Assembly: GCA_000753455.2 (NCBI GenBank)
Contig: LM994670.1
Span: 2,326,855 to 2,390,854 of the forward strand
Length of the DNA: 64,000 bases
Direction of reading: 5' to 3'
DNA from: Clostridium jeddahitimonense
Lineage (GTDB): Bacteria; Bacillota; Clostridia; Clostridiales; Clostridiaceae
In this document: positions 46,537-55,395 of the stretch, piece after piece
Numbering within the stretch: position 1 is the stretch's first letter
Layout of the letters: each line of letters opens with the position of its first letter
Program-made: the position numbers and the translations under genes
Notes under the pieces: generated by a model
What the model saw: only the letters and a program-made list of their open reading frames with translations
What the model was told of the DNA's origin: nothing
The model's database searches: none

Positions 46537-47391
46537 TTAATTAGTAACATTCTCATCAGGTAATAACTCCATTATATTATTACTATGTTTAATTATTTCA
46601 CCTGTATCAGCATTAATTATTACATCACTAAACTTTACCGTATTATCTTTTTCAGTAATTCTATAAATAATAAGGTAACATATTTGGTTAACCTCTCCAT
46701 CTATATTCACATATCCAATCTTAGGCTTCCCAATTATTTCACCTTCAAATCCTAATTCTTTCATATAATTAGAGAATATATATTTACTTTCTTCTTCACT
46801 AATATTAATATCTGATAAAAATTCTCCATTATTAGTTGAATAATTTGAGTATCCAATTAAAGAACCATCATATTTGTTAATCTTAACTAACATCTCACTA
46901 CTATAACAAATATAATCATTATACATCTTATAAAAAGAGATAGTATAAAAAGGATTTTCTTTACTATCTTTATCTTTTATTTCTTTAAAAACTATCTCAT
47001 CTTCACAAATACTATTTAAATACTTATTTGCATATTCAATACATTCTTCTTCAGTTAATTTCTCAACATTATATACCTTATTTACACTTTGCTCAAAAAA
47101 ACCTATTACATTATATCCTTCGTCAAGCTCTGTTACATAGTTATTATTTACTAATGTATATTTAACATTGGAAAATTCACTAATTCTTTTGATCTCTTGA
47201 AAGTCTTTTATATCAATGCTTTGGCCTTTATCTATCGCATTAACTTTTTGCAAATCATGTAAAAATTTATAGCTCTCTTTTATTTGCTTAGACGAATTAC
47301 CATATATACCTTTTAAAGCTAATATTATAAATATAGATAAAATAGTAATTATAATAACTGATATGACCATATATACTTTTTTATTCTTCAT
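46537..47391 (-). CDS. Membrane-anchored protein with PepSY/YcdB-like repeats
   Basis: 284 residues. A basic start and a membrane segment (MVISVIIITILSIFIILALK) precede an extracytoplasmic part. Two similar halves have LTEEECIEYANKYL and ISEEESKYIFSNYMKELGF, each followed by strands and a turn (KINKYDGSLIGYSN; IINADTGEIIKHSN). The D-G-x-I/L pattern is typical of PepSY and YcdB/YcdC modules, often found in inhibitors of secreted peptidases. The exact family and function are unknown. Confidence 0.65.
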   Translation of the reverse strand: MKNKKVYMVISVIIITILSIFIILALKGIYGNSSKQIKESYKFLHDLQKVNAIDKGQSIDIKDFQEIKRISEFSNVKYTLVNNNYVTELDEGYNVIGFFEQSVNKVYNVEKLTEEECIEYANKYLNSICEDEIVFKEIKDKDSKENPFYTISFYKMYNDYICYSSEMLVKINKYDGSLIGYSNYSTNNGEFLSDINISEEESKYIFSNYMKELGFEGEIIGKPKIGYVNIDGEVNQICYLIIYRITEKDNTVKFSDVIINADTGEIIKHSNNIMELLPDENVTN

Positions 47392-47514
47392 ATCACACCT
47401 TCTTTATATAATATTTATATTATATATATTTTACACCATTTATTTACTTAATTAAAGTTCTTATTAAAATCACAAAAATAATATTAGCTTAAGTTGTGTG
47501 TAAATACTATAATT

Positions 47515-47554
47515 ATCAAAAATAGCTTTCCTTACTAGGAAAGCTATTTTTGAT
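47515..47554 (-). terminator. Terminator after the beta-lactamase-fold gene
   Basis: ATCAAAAATAGCTTTCC (47515-47531) pairs perfectly with 47538-47554 around TTACTA. It lies 37 bases past the minus-strand stop and is also T-rich on the plus strand, so it could serve both directions. Confidence 0.82.
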
Positions 47555-47590
47555 AATTTTTCTTCATAGTTTTAAATGATACTAATATTC

Positions 47591-48370
47591 TTAATGCCAA
47601 TTATTCGCAACTTCATCCCACATCATTTTCCCACACTTAGCTAAAGTAACTGTTCCATAAACGCTATTTGGTAAACCGCTAGATAACACTGTAAATGAAA
47701 AGTCTCCTTTTGGTACTTGAATAAATTCGGTATCATTTTCTACCCCATATTTATCTCCTGTCTTACTAGAAATCTCATATTTTAGATCATCACATAAATA
47801 TAAAGCTAATTTATTCTTTATTTGTTGTCTTCTTAATATATCAATTAACATTTGACCATTATCTTTATTTAAGAAAGTACCATTATAAAGATGCTTCCAA
47901 ATTAAATTTAAATCATATGCACTAGTTAAATTTTCAACATCTGTATGATTATCTCTTTCATCAGTTGTCTTTCTGTTTAATTTTGTATTTTTCAATCCCA
48001 TCTCTAAAATATCTTGGTTAATCTTTTCCATTCCTAAGATATCAATAATCTTATTTGCAGCAGTATTATCACTTTGTATTAGCATAATTACCAATAACTC
48101 AAAAACTGTATACTCTCTTTCATTAAACTCATGTATTATACCCGTACCATATACTTTGTCTTCACTTTTTATTTTCACTTTATCCAAAAAATCTACTTTC
48201 CCGTCTTCTACAGCCTTTATTAAAGAAACAGCTATTGGTAACTTCATACATCCTGCTGCAGTCATAGAAACGTTTTCATTATAACCATATACAAACCCAC
48301 TTTTTAAATCTTCAAAGAAGAAACCATATGTTCCAATTCTTGATTCTAAATATCTCTTAATCTCTTTCAT
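47591..48370 (-). CDS. Beta-lactamase-fold serine hydrolase homologue lacking the catalytic serine
   Basis: 259 residues of class A beta-lactamase type, without a signal peptide. The SDN motif is intact (LIQSDNTAANK, S100-N102) and so is KTG (SSKTGDKYG, K203-G205). The SxxK motif, however, reads AAGCMKLP: the nucleophile position is Gly40 (codon GGA) with Cys41 next to it, and K43 is kept. Intact relatives have SxxK here. It may be a binding protein or pseudoenzyme, or less likely use the cysteine. A perfect inverted repeat covers its promoter. Confidence 0.85.
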   Translation of the reverse strand: MKEIKRYLESRIGTYGFFFEDLKSGFVYGYNENVSMTAAGCMKLPIAVSLIKAVEDGKVDFLDKVKIKSEDKVYGTGIIHEFNEREYTVFELLVIMLIQSDNTAANKIIDILGMEKINQDILEMGLKNTKLNRKTTDERDNHTDVENLTSAYDLNLIWKHLYNGTFLNKDNGQMLIDILRRQQIKNKLALYLCDDLKYEISSKTGDKYGVENDTEFIQVPKGDFSFTVLSSGLPNSVYGTVTLAKCGKMMWDEVANNWH

Positions 48371-48410
48371 AATACCCTCCAGCTTTCTATAACAAAATCT
48401 GCTTTACTAA

Positions 48411-48452
48411 ATTATATCATATTGTCAGAAAATTTTGAAGTATTCTGACAAT
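48411..48452 (-). promoter_or_regulatory. Extended -10 promoter with an operator-like inverted repeat
   Basis: On the minus strand TGATATAAT (48411-48419) is an extended -10 element, about 40 bases before the ATG at 48370. Directly upstream, ATTGTCAGAA and TTCTGACAAT (48421-48430, 48443-48452) form a perfect 10-bp inverted repeat spaced by 12 bases, covering the -35 area. It looks like a binding site for a dimeric regulator, though it could also form an RNA hairpin for readthrough from pfkA. Confidence 0.5.
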
Positions 48453-48474
48453 TTTTCTGATAATAATTTTATAA

Positions 48475-48506
48475 AAAATAGTACCTATTTTTATAGGTAC
48501 TATTTT
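48475..48506 (-). terminator. Terminator after pfkA
   Basis: AAAATAGTACCTAT (48475-48488) pairs perfectly with ATAGGTACTATTTT (48493-48506) around TTTT. It lies 9 bases past the pfkA stop, and the minus strand ends the stem in T residues. Confidence 0.85.
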
Positions 48507-48514
48507 CTTATTTA

Positions 48515-49615
48515 TTATTCTGCAAAAGTAGTTCCTATTTTCTTTGCTATTTGTACTAATTCGCCCTCTGGATTAACTAGTTTTGTTTGTTGTCCAATAA
48601 CATTTTCTAATGTATCACTTGATATTGTATCACCTTTTAAACATACCATGTGACCAAATTTCCCTTCTCTAATTAGCTCTACAGCTGCTACCCCATATCT
48701 TGTTGATAATATTCTATCATAAGTAGAAGTATTACCTCCTCTTTGTATATGACCTAGTACAGTACATCTAACTTCATGATCTACTATTAATCTTTCTAAA
48801 TCTTCCGCTAGTTTATTTCCAATCCCTCCTAATCTTATAGGATCCGGACTATCTTTTACTATCTTAGAAACTACCACTTCTCCATTTTTGGGTTTTGCGC
48901 CTTCAGCAACAACTACTATTGTAAAGTTCTTTCCTTCAGCTTCTCTTTCCCTTACTTTTTCAGCTATTTTATTTATATCATAAGGTATTTCAGGAATCAA
49001 TATAACATCTGCTGACCCGGCAATACCAGCTTCTAACGCTATCCATCCAGCGTTTCTTCCCATTACTTCACACAACATGATTCTATGATGTGATTCAGCT
49101 GTTGTATGTAACCTATCTAAAGCTTCAGTAACTACATCTATCGCAGTATTAAATCCAAAAGTTACATCTGTAGATGCTAAGTCATTATCTATAGTCTTTG
49201 GTACTCCTATAACTTTAATACCCTTTCTTGAAAAATCCCTAGCAGAAGTTAATGTACCATCGCCACCTATAACTATAAGTACATCTACCCCTTCTTTTTT
49301 TAGATTTTCAACTGCTACATCTGATACATCTTTTTTTACTATTACACCATCTTCTTCAACTTGATAATCAAATAAGTTGTCCTTATTTGAACTATAAAGT
49401 ATAGTACCACCTCTATTAAGGATTCCTGATACACTATCTAATGTTAATGGAACAAAATCATTTTTGTATAGGCCTCTATACCCGAATTTATAGCCTATAA
49501 CCTCCATTCCATAGTTCAAAATTGCAGCTTTTGTTACTGCTCTTATTACTGCGTTTAATCCTGGACAATCACCGCCACCTGTTAATAAAGCTATTTTTTT
49601 AATTTCTTGTGCCAT
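48515..49615 (-). CDS. pfkA: 6-phosphofructokinase
   Basis: 366 residues from the ATG at 49615 (AGGAGG 9 bases upstream). It phosphorylates fructose 6-phosphate. Motifs are LLTGGGDCPGLNAVIRA at the start, VIGGDGTLTSA near 108, GVPKTIDNDLASTDVTFGFN near 129, MGRNAGWIALEAG near 176 and LGHIQRGG near 297. It keeps Gly in GGDG (ATP-type) but has Lys in PKTIDND, where E. coli PfkA has Gly. This G/K combination defines a separate clade, so the phosphoryl donor should not be assumed. Confidence 0.93.
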   Translation of the reverse strand: MAQEIKKIALLTGGGDCPGLNAVIRAVTKAAILNYGMEVIGYKFGYRGLYKNDFVPLTLDSVSGILNRGGTILYSSNKDNLFDYQVEEDGVIVKKDVSDVAVENLKKEGVDVLIVIGGDGTLTSARDFSRKGIKVIGVPKTIDNDLASTDVTFGFNTAIDVVTEALDRLHTTAESHHRIMLCEVMGRNAGWIALEAGIAGSADVILIPEIPYDINKIAEKVREREAEGKNFTIVVVAEGAKPKNGEVVVSKIVKDSPDPIRLGGIGNKLAEDLERLIVDHEVRCTVLGHIQRGGNTSTYDRILSTRYGVAAVELIREGKFGHMVCLKGDTISSDTLENVIGQQTKLVNPEGELVQIAKKIGTTFAE

Positions 49616-49879
49616 TTCACAAATCCTCCTCACCCAAATACATCAAAAACTCTTTGAACTTTTCATTTAATGTTACAATATACGCCTTAAAATTTCATAA
49701 TACGTAAAGTTATTTGTAAATATTTCCTTATTTTATAATATCATAAAGATTACTATCTGAAAAGTAAATTTTTTGTTATTTGTGAATTTTTACAATTGTC
49801 TAACAATTTAGAATATCATTATATCTCTTCTTATAATAATATTTCATCCACATTGCTTCAGCTTTATATAAATCTACTT

Positions 49880-50014
49880 TTAGTTTTCTTTTAAGTTTAT
49901 ACTATCTTTAATAAATCTTTTACACTTATCAGTACATATAACACATTTTTCGATATTTTTACAAAATACATACTCATCATTTTTAATTTCTGAAAAAATA
50001 CAATTCTTACACAT
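49880..50014 (-). CDS. Cysteine-rich small protein, 44 residues (putative zinc-binding)
   Basis: The ATG at 50014 follows GGGGGATAAATTTAG. The product begins MCKNCIFSEIKNDEYVFCKN and has six cysteines: C2-x2-C5, C18, C24-x2-C27 and C31. Paired CxxC motifs suggest a bound zinc. It fills part of the 550-base gap 49616-50165 between pfkA and the TPR gene; the rest of that gap shows nothing but the terminator at 50134-50163. No function is known. Confidence 0.6.
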   Translation of the reverse strand: MCKNCIFSEIKNDEYVFCKNIEKCVICTDKCKRFIKDSINLKEN

Positions 50015-50133
50015 CTAAATTTATCCCCCACTTCTAAACTCCAGTATAATATTAACATTTTATATTAAATATGTAAATATTTGTAAATGTATACATGATT
50101 ATTATTTTGTATTTTTATTTTTCAAATATAAAA

Positions 50134-50163
50134 ATAAAAGAGTTGCAATTACAACTCTTTTAT
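50134..50163 (-). terminator. Terminator after the TPR protein gene
   Basis: ATAAAAGAGTTG pairs with CAACTCTTTTAT around six bases, and the minus strand continues TTTTATATTTG. It begins 2 bases past the stop codon. Confidence 0.8.
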
Positions 50164-50165
50164 GC

Positions 50166-51881
50166 TTAATAGAATAAATTTAATTTTGGAATATTTATAT
50201 CTATATTTTCATCTTCTATATATTTATCAAAAACTTCTTTAGCTTGATTATAGTTATCTGTTATCTTTTTCTTAGTATCAGAATCTATATTTTCAGGCAT
50301 CTCTTCATATGCAGCTTCAATATTCGAGAATCCTCTCCATACATCCTTTTCTACAGTCATATAATAACACCCTGCGTTATTAAGAGCCAATATATCTGTC
50401 TCATCTAAAGCATATGCCTCTCTTGTATTATTTATAGATTCCTCATTATCACCTATATTATAGTATGCAGTACCTAAAGCTCTGAAATATTTACCATTTT
50501 CTTTATCTAATGATAAAGCCTTTTCAAAGTACTCAATAGCTGTATCATACTTTTCTTGGTTGACTTCCATGTTCCCTAATAGATAATAAATATCTGCATT
50601 ACTAGAATTAATTTTCGAAGCCAACTCATAATATTGTGCCGCTTTATCGTATCGACCTAAGTTGTTAGCATAATAATTTCCTATATTAATAATCATACTT
50701 ATATTAAAAGGCTCTTCTAATATTGCTGTTCTAAAATAGCTTTCTATACAATCAGTATCATTTTTAGCTAATAATATTTCCGGTAATAAAACGCCATAGT
50801 TATCAGCATAATCATTATTTTCTAATATACTCTTTTTAGAATATTCAATAGCTTTATCATAATTGCCTTGTTTTAAATATTTAGTGGCTTCAATATAATA
50901 TTTTGCATATCCACTATCTTTACTATCAACTATCTTATTTACTATATCAGTTGCTTCTTCTTCATTTCCTATATTATATGCCAATTGAGCTTTCAATACA
51001 TTATAAACTAGACTTTCTTTAAATGAGTCATCTAAAGAATCTACTATATCAATTGCTTCAATATATTTATCTTTATCCATAGAATAAACTTTTGCTAAGA
51101 ATAAATTATATACCTCATCATTATCTTCAGATAATTCTGTTAAAACATTTATAACTTCTTCCCTATTGTAGTTAGCAAGTTGACTAACTACATCTAATAT
51201 ATTAATTTCATCTTTATTTAGTTCAAATGCCTCTTTTAATGTACTAAGAGCTCCATTAATATCACCTATTACCATTTGCATATTAGCATAGACAGACATA
51301 TCGTAAGATGAATTTTCATCTACTGTATACTCTTCAACTATTTCTTTTGCATTATCTTTTTCATCTAAGGACATGTATATAGATAACATAGTTCTCATAA
51401 GCGGTTTATACTCTTCATTATTAAGAATATAATCTTCACCTAAAGATACAGCTTGTTCATACTCCTTATTTATAAAAAATGAATATACTACTTCATTCAT
51501 AAACTCATTATCTTTATCAGAATACTTATCTTGTTCTTTCTGAATCAGCTTATTTCTTATTATTACAGCTTCCTTTAATAAAGAATTAGATTTATCGTAA
51601 TCACCTTTAATTGAATATATTTCTGCTTGTTTCACTTTCCATATTGGCCATTCTTCTTCTCTTTGAAGTGTTTCAAATTCTTGTATAGCTTCATCATATT
51701 TTCCTTCATAAAAATACTCTTCACCCTTGTTGTTAGCTATACTAACATCAGCTTGTCCAAAAGCACTATGTACACCCACAACTATTCCTAGTGTTACAGT
51801 TAATGACATTCCTATTACAAATACAGGTTCAAACCATTCCTTTTTATTGAGCCTTTTGTAAATTTCACTTAACTTTTTCAT
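50166..51881 (-). CDS. Membrane-anchored tetratricopeptide-repeat protein
   Basis: 571 residues. One membrane segment (FVIGMSLTVTLGIVVGVHSA) near residue 20 is followed by many TPR-like helical pairs. Clear repeats are EYFYEGKYDEAIQEFETLQR, YYIEATKYLKQGNYDKAIEY, AAQYYELASKINSSNADIYY, LLGNMEVNQEKYDTAIEYFE and YFRALGTAYYNIGDNEESIN. No catalytic domain is present. TPR arrays bind protein partners, so this is probably a scaffold on the outer face of the membrane. It is a single gene with terminators on both sides. Confidence 0.85.
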   Translation of the reverse strand: MKKLSEIYKRLNKKEWFEPVFVIGMSLTVTLGIVVGVHSAFGQADVSIANNKGEEYFYEGKYDEAIQEFETLQREEEWPIWKVKQAEIYSIKGDYDKSNSLLKEAVIIRNKLIQKEQDKYSDKDNEFMNEVVYSFFINKEYEQAVSLGEDYILNNEEYKPLMRTMLSIYMSLDEKDNAKEIVEEYTVDENSSYDMSVYANMQMVIGDINGALSTLKEAFELNKDEINILDVVSQLANYNREEVINVLTELSEDNDEVYNLFLAKVYSMDKDKYIEAIDIVDSLDDSFKESLVYNVLKAQLAYNIGNEEEATDIVNKIVDSKDSGYAKYYIEATKYLKQGNYDKAIEYSKKSILENNDYADNYGVLLPEILLAKNDTDCIESYFRTAILEEPFNISMIINIGNYYANNLGRYDKAAQYYELASKINSSNADIYYLLGNMEVNQEKYDTAIEYFEKALSLDKENGKYFRALGTAYYNIGDNEESINNTREAYALDETDILALNNAGCYYMTVEKDVWRGFSNIEAAYEEMPENIDSDTKKKITDNYNQAKEVFDKYIEDENIDINIPKLNLFY

Positions 51882-51962
51882 AAATTCCTCCTGCCTTTTT
51901 CAACAGTATTTTACATAATTCTTATTCTATCAAACTTATACTCAAATTTCAATTGTTATAAA

Positions 51963-51993
51963 TTAACTCTAGCTTTATTAGCTAGAGTTAATT
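51963..51993 (-). terminator. Terminator after the SsuABC-like operon
   Basis: ATTAACTCTAGCT (51963-51975) pairs perfectly with AGCTAGAGTTAAT (51981-51993). It lies 13 bases past the permease stop. Confidence 0.78.
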
Positions 51994-52006
51994 TTAACGT
52001 ATAAAA

Positions 52007-52798
52007 CTATTCATTCTTTTTAGTAAATCTAACTTCAAATACTGCAACAATTTCATACATTATAAATGCAATTATTGATAGTATTACTATGCTCATCATA
52101 ACCATATCTAATTGAGCTATTTGTCCACCGTAAATAATTAAGAATCCTAATCCACTTCTAGCAACTAAAAATTCTCCCATTATTACTCCAACCCATGATA
52201 AGCCAACATTTATTTTCAAAGCTGAAATAAAAATAGGAATAGCTGCTGGAAAAATTAAATATTTAAGTTTCTGCCATTTGCTCGCTTGGAATGTATCCAT
52301 TAATCGCATCTTCCCACTATCTACCTCGTTAAATCCTGTTAGTACACTTATAATAGTAGTTACTATTGATATTAATAAAGTAATTACTATTATGGCAGGC
52401 ATTCCATTACCAGCCCAAAAAATTACTATTGGTGCTAAAGCTATTTTAGGTAAAGCATTTAGCACAACAAGATAAGGATCTAATACTTTAGATACAGTTG
52501 GAAAACACCATAATATAACTGCTATAATTGTTCCAAACACTGTCCCTAATATAAATCCAACTATAGTCTCATAGCATGTCACTAATATATGATTTGTCAA
52601 TGTTCCTTGTTCTACAAAACTAATAAATGATTTAACTATCCTACTAGGACTTGATGTTAAAAATGGATCTATAATTTTGAAATCAGCTAATATCTCCCAC
52701 AAAGCTATTAGTACTACCAAGATTACTACTCTATAAATTGTAATCTTTACTTTATCTCTTTTAATCTTTTTTAAATATAATTCATGTTCTCTATCCAT
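52007..52798 (-). CDS. ABC transporter permease (SsuC/TauC/ThiX type)
   Basis: 263 residues with six membrane segments. LALAPIVIFWAGNGM near 115 and the EAA-like loop ASKWQKLKYLIFPAAIPIFI near 172 are typical of the nitrate/sulfonate/taurine permease family, as is LNVGLSWVGVIMGEFL-like sequence near 200. The start overlaps the ATPase gene by 8 bases. It is the last gene of the operon. Substrate is undetermined. Confidence 0.9.
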   Translation of the reverse strand: MDREHELYLKKIKRDKVKITIYRVVILVVLIALWEILADFKIIDPFLTSSPSRIVKSFISFVEQGTLTNHILVTCYETIVGFILGTVFGTIIAVILWCFPTVSKVLDPYLVVLNALPKIALAPIVIFWAGNGMPAIIVITLLISIVTTIISVLTGFNEVDSGKMRLMDTFQASKWQKLKYLIFPAAIPIFISALKINVGLSWVGVIMGEFLVARSGLGFLIIYGGQIAQLDMVMMSIVILSIIAFIMYEIVAVFEVRFTKKNE

Positions 52799-53558
52799 TT
52801 ACGCCATCTATCTCCTTCCACAACTCACCAAAATACTTATTGAATTCTGGTTCTTGTCTCTTTTTAAAAGGAGTTGCATCCTTATTAGCAAATATAATTT
52901 CCACATCATCTTTTATAGTTGCAGGCCTCTTAGTTAATACTATTACTCTTTTAGACATTATTATTGCTTCTCCAAGATCATGAGTTACCATAATTGCTGT
53001 TTTTCCTTCTCTCTTAATTATTTCGTAAACATCATCTGTAACTTTTTGCCTTGTTTGATAATCTAATGCTGAAAATGGCTCATCTAATAATAGTATTCGA
53101 GGATTTAAAGCAAGTGTTCTTATAAGTGCTACCCTCTGCCTCATTCCTCCTGATAGTTGAGTTGGTTTATGATCCTTAAATTTCTCTAAGTCATAGCTTT
53201 TTAAAAGCTTATCTGCATTTTTTATATTTTCTTCTGTTAAAATATTTTTTATCTTTAATCCTAATAACACATTCTCTCTTACTGTTAACCATGGGAACAA
53301 ATAGTCTTTTTGAAACATATAACCCATTTTGTCTAAATTATTTTTCACCTCAGGATCATTATAGATAACTTTTCCTGATGATGGCTCTAATAATCCACTT
53401 ATTATATTTAGTAAAGTTGACTTACCACACCCTGATGGTCCAATTATGCTTAGAAATTCCCCTTCTTCTATATTAAAGCTTAAATGCTTTATAGCTTCAG
53501 TTGTACCCTTTTTGGTATGGTAATTCATATTTACGTCATTTATTTCTAACAAACTCAC
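52791..53558 (-). CDS. ABC transporter ATP-binding protein (SsuB/TauB type)
   Basis: 255 residues. Walker A IGPSGCGKSTLL is near residue 39, the Q-loop is in GYMFQKDYLFPWLTV, the signature LSGGMRQRVALIRTLA near 139, Walker B RILLLDEPFSALD near 160 and the switch His in VTHDLGEA. The sequence around KDYLFPW is characteristic of the nitrate/sulfonate/taurine group. It lies 100 bases after the binding-protein gene. Confidence 0.93.
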   Translation of the reverse strand: MSLLEINDVNMNYHTKKGTTEAIKHLSFNIEEGEFLSIIGPSGCGKSTLLNIISGLLEPSSGKVIYNDPEVKNNLDKMGYMFQKDYLFPWLTVRENVLLGLKIKNILTEENIKNADKLLKSYDLEKFKDHKPTQLSGGMRQRVALIRTLALNPRILLLDEPFSALDYQTRQKVTDDVYEIIKREGKTAIMVTHDLGEAIIMSKRVIVLTKRPATIKDDVEIIFANKDATPFKKRQEPEFNKYFGELWKEIDGVNG

Positions 53559-53658
53559 TTTCTCACCGCCTTAAACTAGTAACTCTTAAACTTTATAGAT
53601 AATTTGAAATCTAGCAATACTGAATCTCATTTATCTTTTTTATCCACATTTAAAAACC

Positions 53659-54699
53659 CTATTTCATTGCCTCTTTTGCAAAAGTATTATTTACTATTGT
53701 GTTAAAATCAGGTCTTTCTGTAATTAAACTCTTATCATATCCTTGTATTATATCCATTAGTTTATTTAAGCCTTCTTCACTTACTTCAGGATTAGAAGCT
53801 AAAGCATCAATCTCCCTATAATTAGATACAACATCCATAATTATATCCTTCTCTGTTCCTGGGAAAAATGATATTATAGAATCTGCAACTTCTTCATCAC
53901 TATGACTTACAAACCATTGTTGAGCTTTATAAATAGCATTAGTAAACTTTTGAATTATCTCTGGATTTTTATCCATATATGACTTAGTTGTATAAAAACA
54001 AGTATAAGCTATATCTCCAGCAGATGCCCCAACTGAAGCTACTATATGACCAGTTCCTTCTTTTTCAAGCATAGAAGCTGTTGGTTCAAATAGTGCTACA
54101 TATTCTCCTGTTCCTGATTTAAAAGCACCTGCTGTAGCTGTAAAATCAATATTTGTAACCATAGAAACATCTTTTGTTGGATCTAACCCATTTTTCTTCA
54201 ATACGTATTCAAGCGCCATTTCTGGAATTCCTCCTGGCCTTCCTCCTATAAGTTCTTTACCTTCTAATGATTTCCAATCGAAATCTTCCTCTTCTTCCTT
54301 TCCAACTAAAAATGATCCATCTTTTTGAGTAAGTTGTCCAAATACTACTGGATAATCTTCTCTTCCTTGATTATAAATATATACAACTTGCTCTGGTCCT
54401 GAGAAACCAATATCAACATTTCCACTTAGAAGTTGCTGCATTGTTTTATCTGCACCTTGTCCTGTTGACAAATCAATAGATAAACCTTCTTCTTCAAAAA
54501 AGCCTTCATTTATCGCAATATACATTGGTGCATAAAATACAGATCTTACTACTTCATTTAATCTTATAGTTTTTAGTTCTTTAGTTGTTTCTTCAACATT
54601 ATCTTTTGCAGTAGTATTACTAGAACAACCAACTAATGTGCTTATAGCTAAAACTGATGAAGCTATAAATGCAATAGTTTTTTTCAATCCTTTTTTCAT
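53659..54699 (-). CDS. ABC transporter substrate-binding lipoprotein (SsuA/NMT1-like)
   Basis: 346 residues with a lipoprotein signal (KKTIAFIASSVLAISTLVGC). The mature part is of the NMT1/SsuA type, with FYAPMYIAINEGFFEEEGLS near 54, QQLLSGNVDIGFSGPEQVVY near 85, and ELIGGRPGGIPEMALEYVLK near 152. Candidates are aliphatic sulfonates, nitrate, taurine or thiamine precursors; no TPP riboswitch blocks were found upstream, so a thiamine role is not supported. It is the first gene of the three-gene operon. Confidence 0.88.
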   Translation of the reverse strand: MKKGLKKTIAFIASSVLAISTLVGCSSNTTAKDNVEETTKELKTIRLNEVVRSVFYAPMYIAINEGFFEEEGLSIDLSTGQGADKTMQQLLSGNVDIGFSGPEQVVYIYNQGREDYPVVFGQLTQKDGSFLVGKEEEEDFDWKSLEGKELIGGRPGGIPEMALEYVLKKNGLDPTKDVSMVTNIDFTATAGAFKSGTGEYVALFEPTASMLEKEGTGHIVASVGASAGDIAYTCFYTTKSYMDKNPEIIQKFTNAIYKAQQWFVSHSDEEVADSIISFFPGTEKDIIMDVVSNYREIDALASNPEVSEEGLNKLMDIIQGYDKSLITERPDFNTIVNNTFAKEAMK

Positions 54700-54891
54700 A
54701 AATACTCCTTGCTTATATTTAATTACTTCTATGTTTATATAGTATGATTATTAGATAGTATTTGTTAATTTTCATTGTAAAAACCTGTCATAAAATACTG
54801 TCAATTATCAAATAATAATTTAAACTTTTACATTTTGCCTATTTCAAATATATCATTTACTATAAAGAATTTTAGTGATAAAGTATAAAAG

Positions 54892-54906
54892 TACACTTAC
54901 AGTGTA
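54892..54906. promoter_or_regulatory. Small operator-like inverted repeat upstream of lrgAB
   Basis: TACACT-TAC-AGTGTA, with partly matching flanks (AAGT and AACTT), lies in the 298-base divergent gap between the ABC operon (minus) and lrgAB (plus), 92 bases before the lrgA start. It is short, so the call is tentative. The rest of the gap shows no riboswitch or frame. Confidence 0.35.
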
Positions 54907-54997
54907 ACTTCAAGTACCTAAATATTGATTTTTACTTTTAGTTAACTTCGATTAGATAAATTAAATTTTAGAATGTTACTTATATTGGAGGCATAAA

Positions 54998-55390
54998 ATG
55001 AAAATTTTTAGAGAATTTCTTATAATACTAGTTCTATATTTTATAGGCGAACTACTTGCTAAAACACTTAATATTCCTATTCCCGGGAACATAATTGCAA
55101 TGATATTGCTTTTCTTATCTTTATGTACTGGAATAATAAAAGTTGAGAAGGTAGATACTATCTCTAATTTCTTTTTAGATCATTTAGCTTTTTTCTTTAT
55201 TCCGGCTGGTGTAGGATTAATGAACTCATTTGACAGTATTAAATCTTCAGCCATCCAAATAGTTATTATATGTATAGTAACTACTATAATTGTTATGGCT
55301 GTCACTGGAATCGTCGTACAATTTACCTCAAATATGTTATCAAAAAGGAAATTACATAAAGAAATAGACGATAATAGAAAGGAAGCTTAG
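54998..55390 (+). CDS. lrgA: CidA/LrgA-family holin-like membrane protein
   Basis: 130 residues with four membrane segments. NIPIPGNIIAMILLFLSL near 26 and LDHLAFFFIPAGVGLMNS near 60 are the family signature. The LrgAB pair was described as modulating murein hydrolase export or cell death in Staphylococcus; the Bacillus counterpart PftAB imports pyruvate. TTGGAGG precedes the ATG. lrgB follows 5 bases after the stop. Confidence 0.88.
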   Translation: MKIFREFLIILVLYFIGELLAKTLNIPIPGNIIAMILLFLSLCTGIIKVEKVDTISNFFLDHLAFFFIPAGVGLMNSFDSIKSSAIQIVIICIVTTIIVMAVTGIVVQFTSNMLSKRKLHKEIDDNRKEA

Positions 55391-55395
55391 AAATA

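Noticed and set aside
54700..54997. Possible thiamine (TPP) riboswitch upstream of the NMT1-like binding-protein operon
   Set aside because: None of the conserved TPP blocks such as CTGAGA or ACCTGAT was found on either strand.
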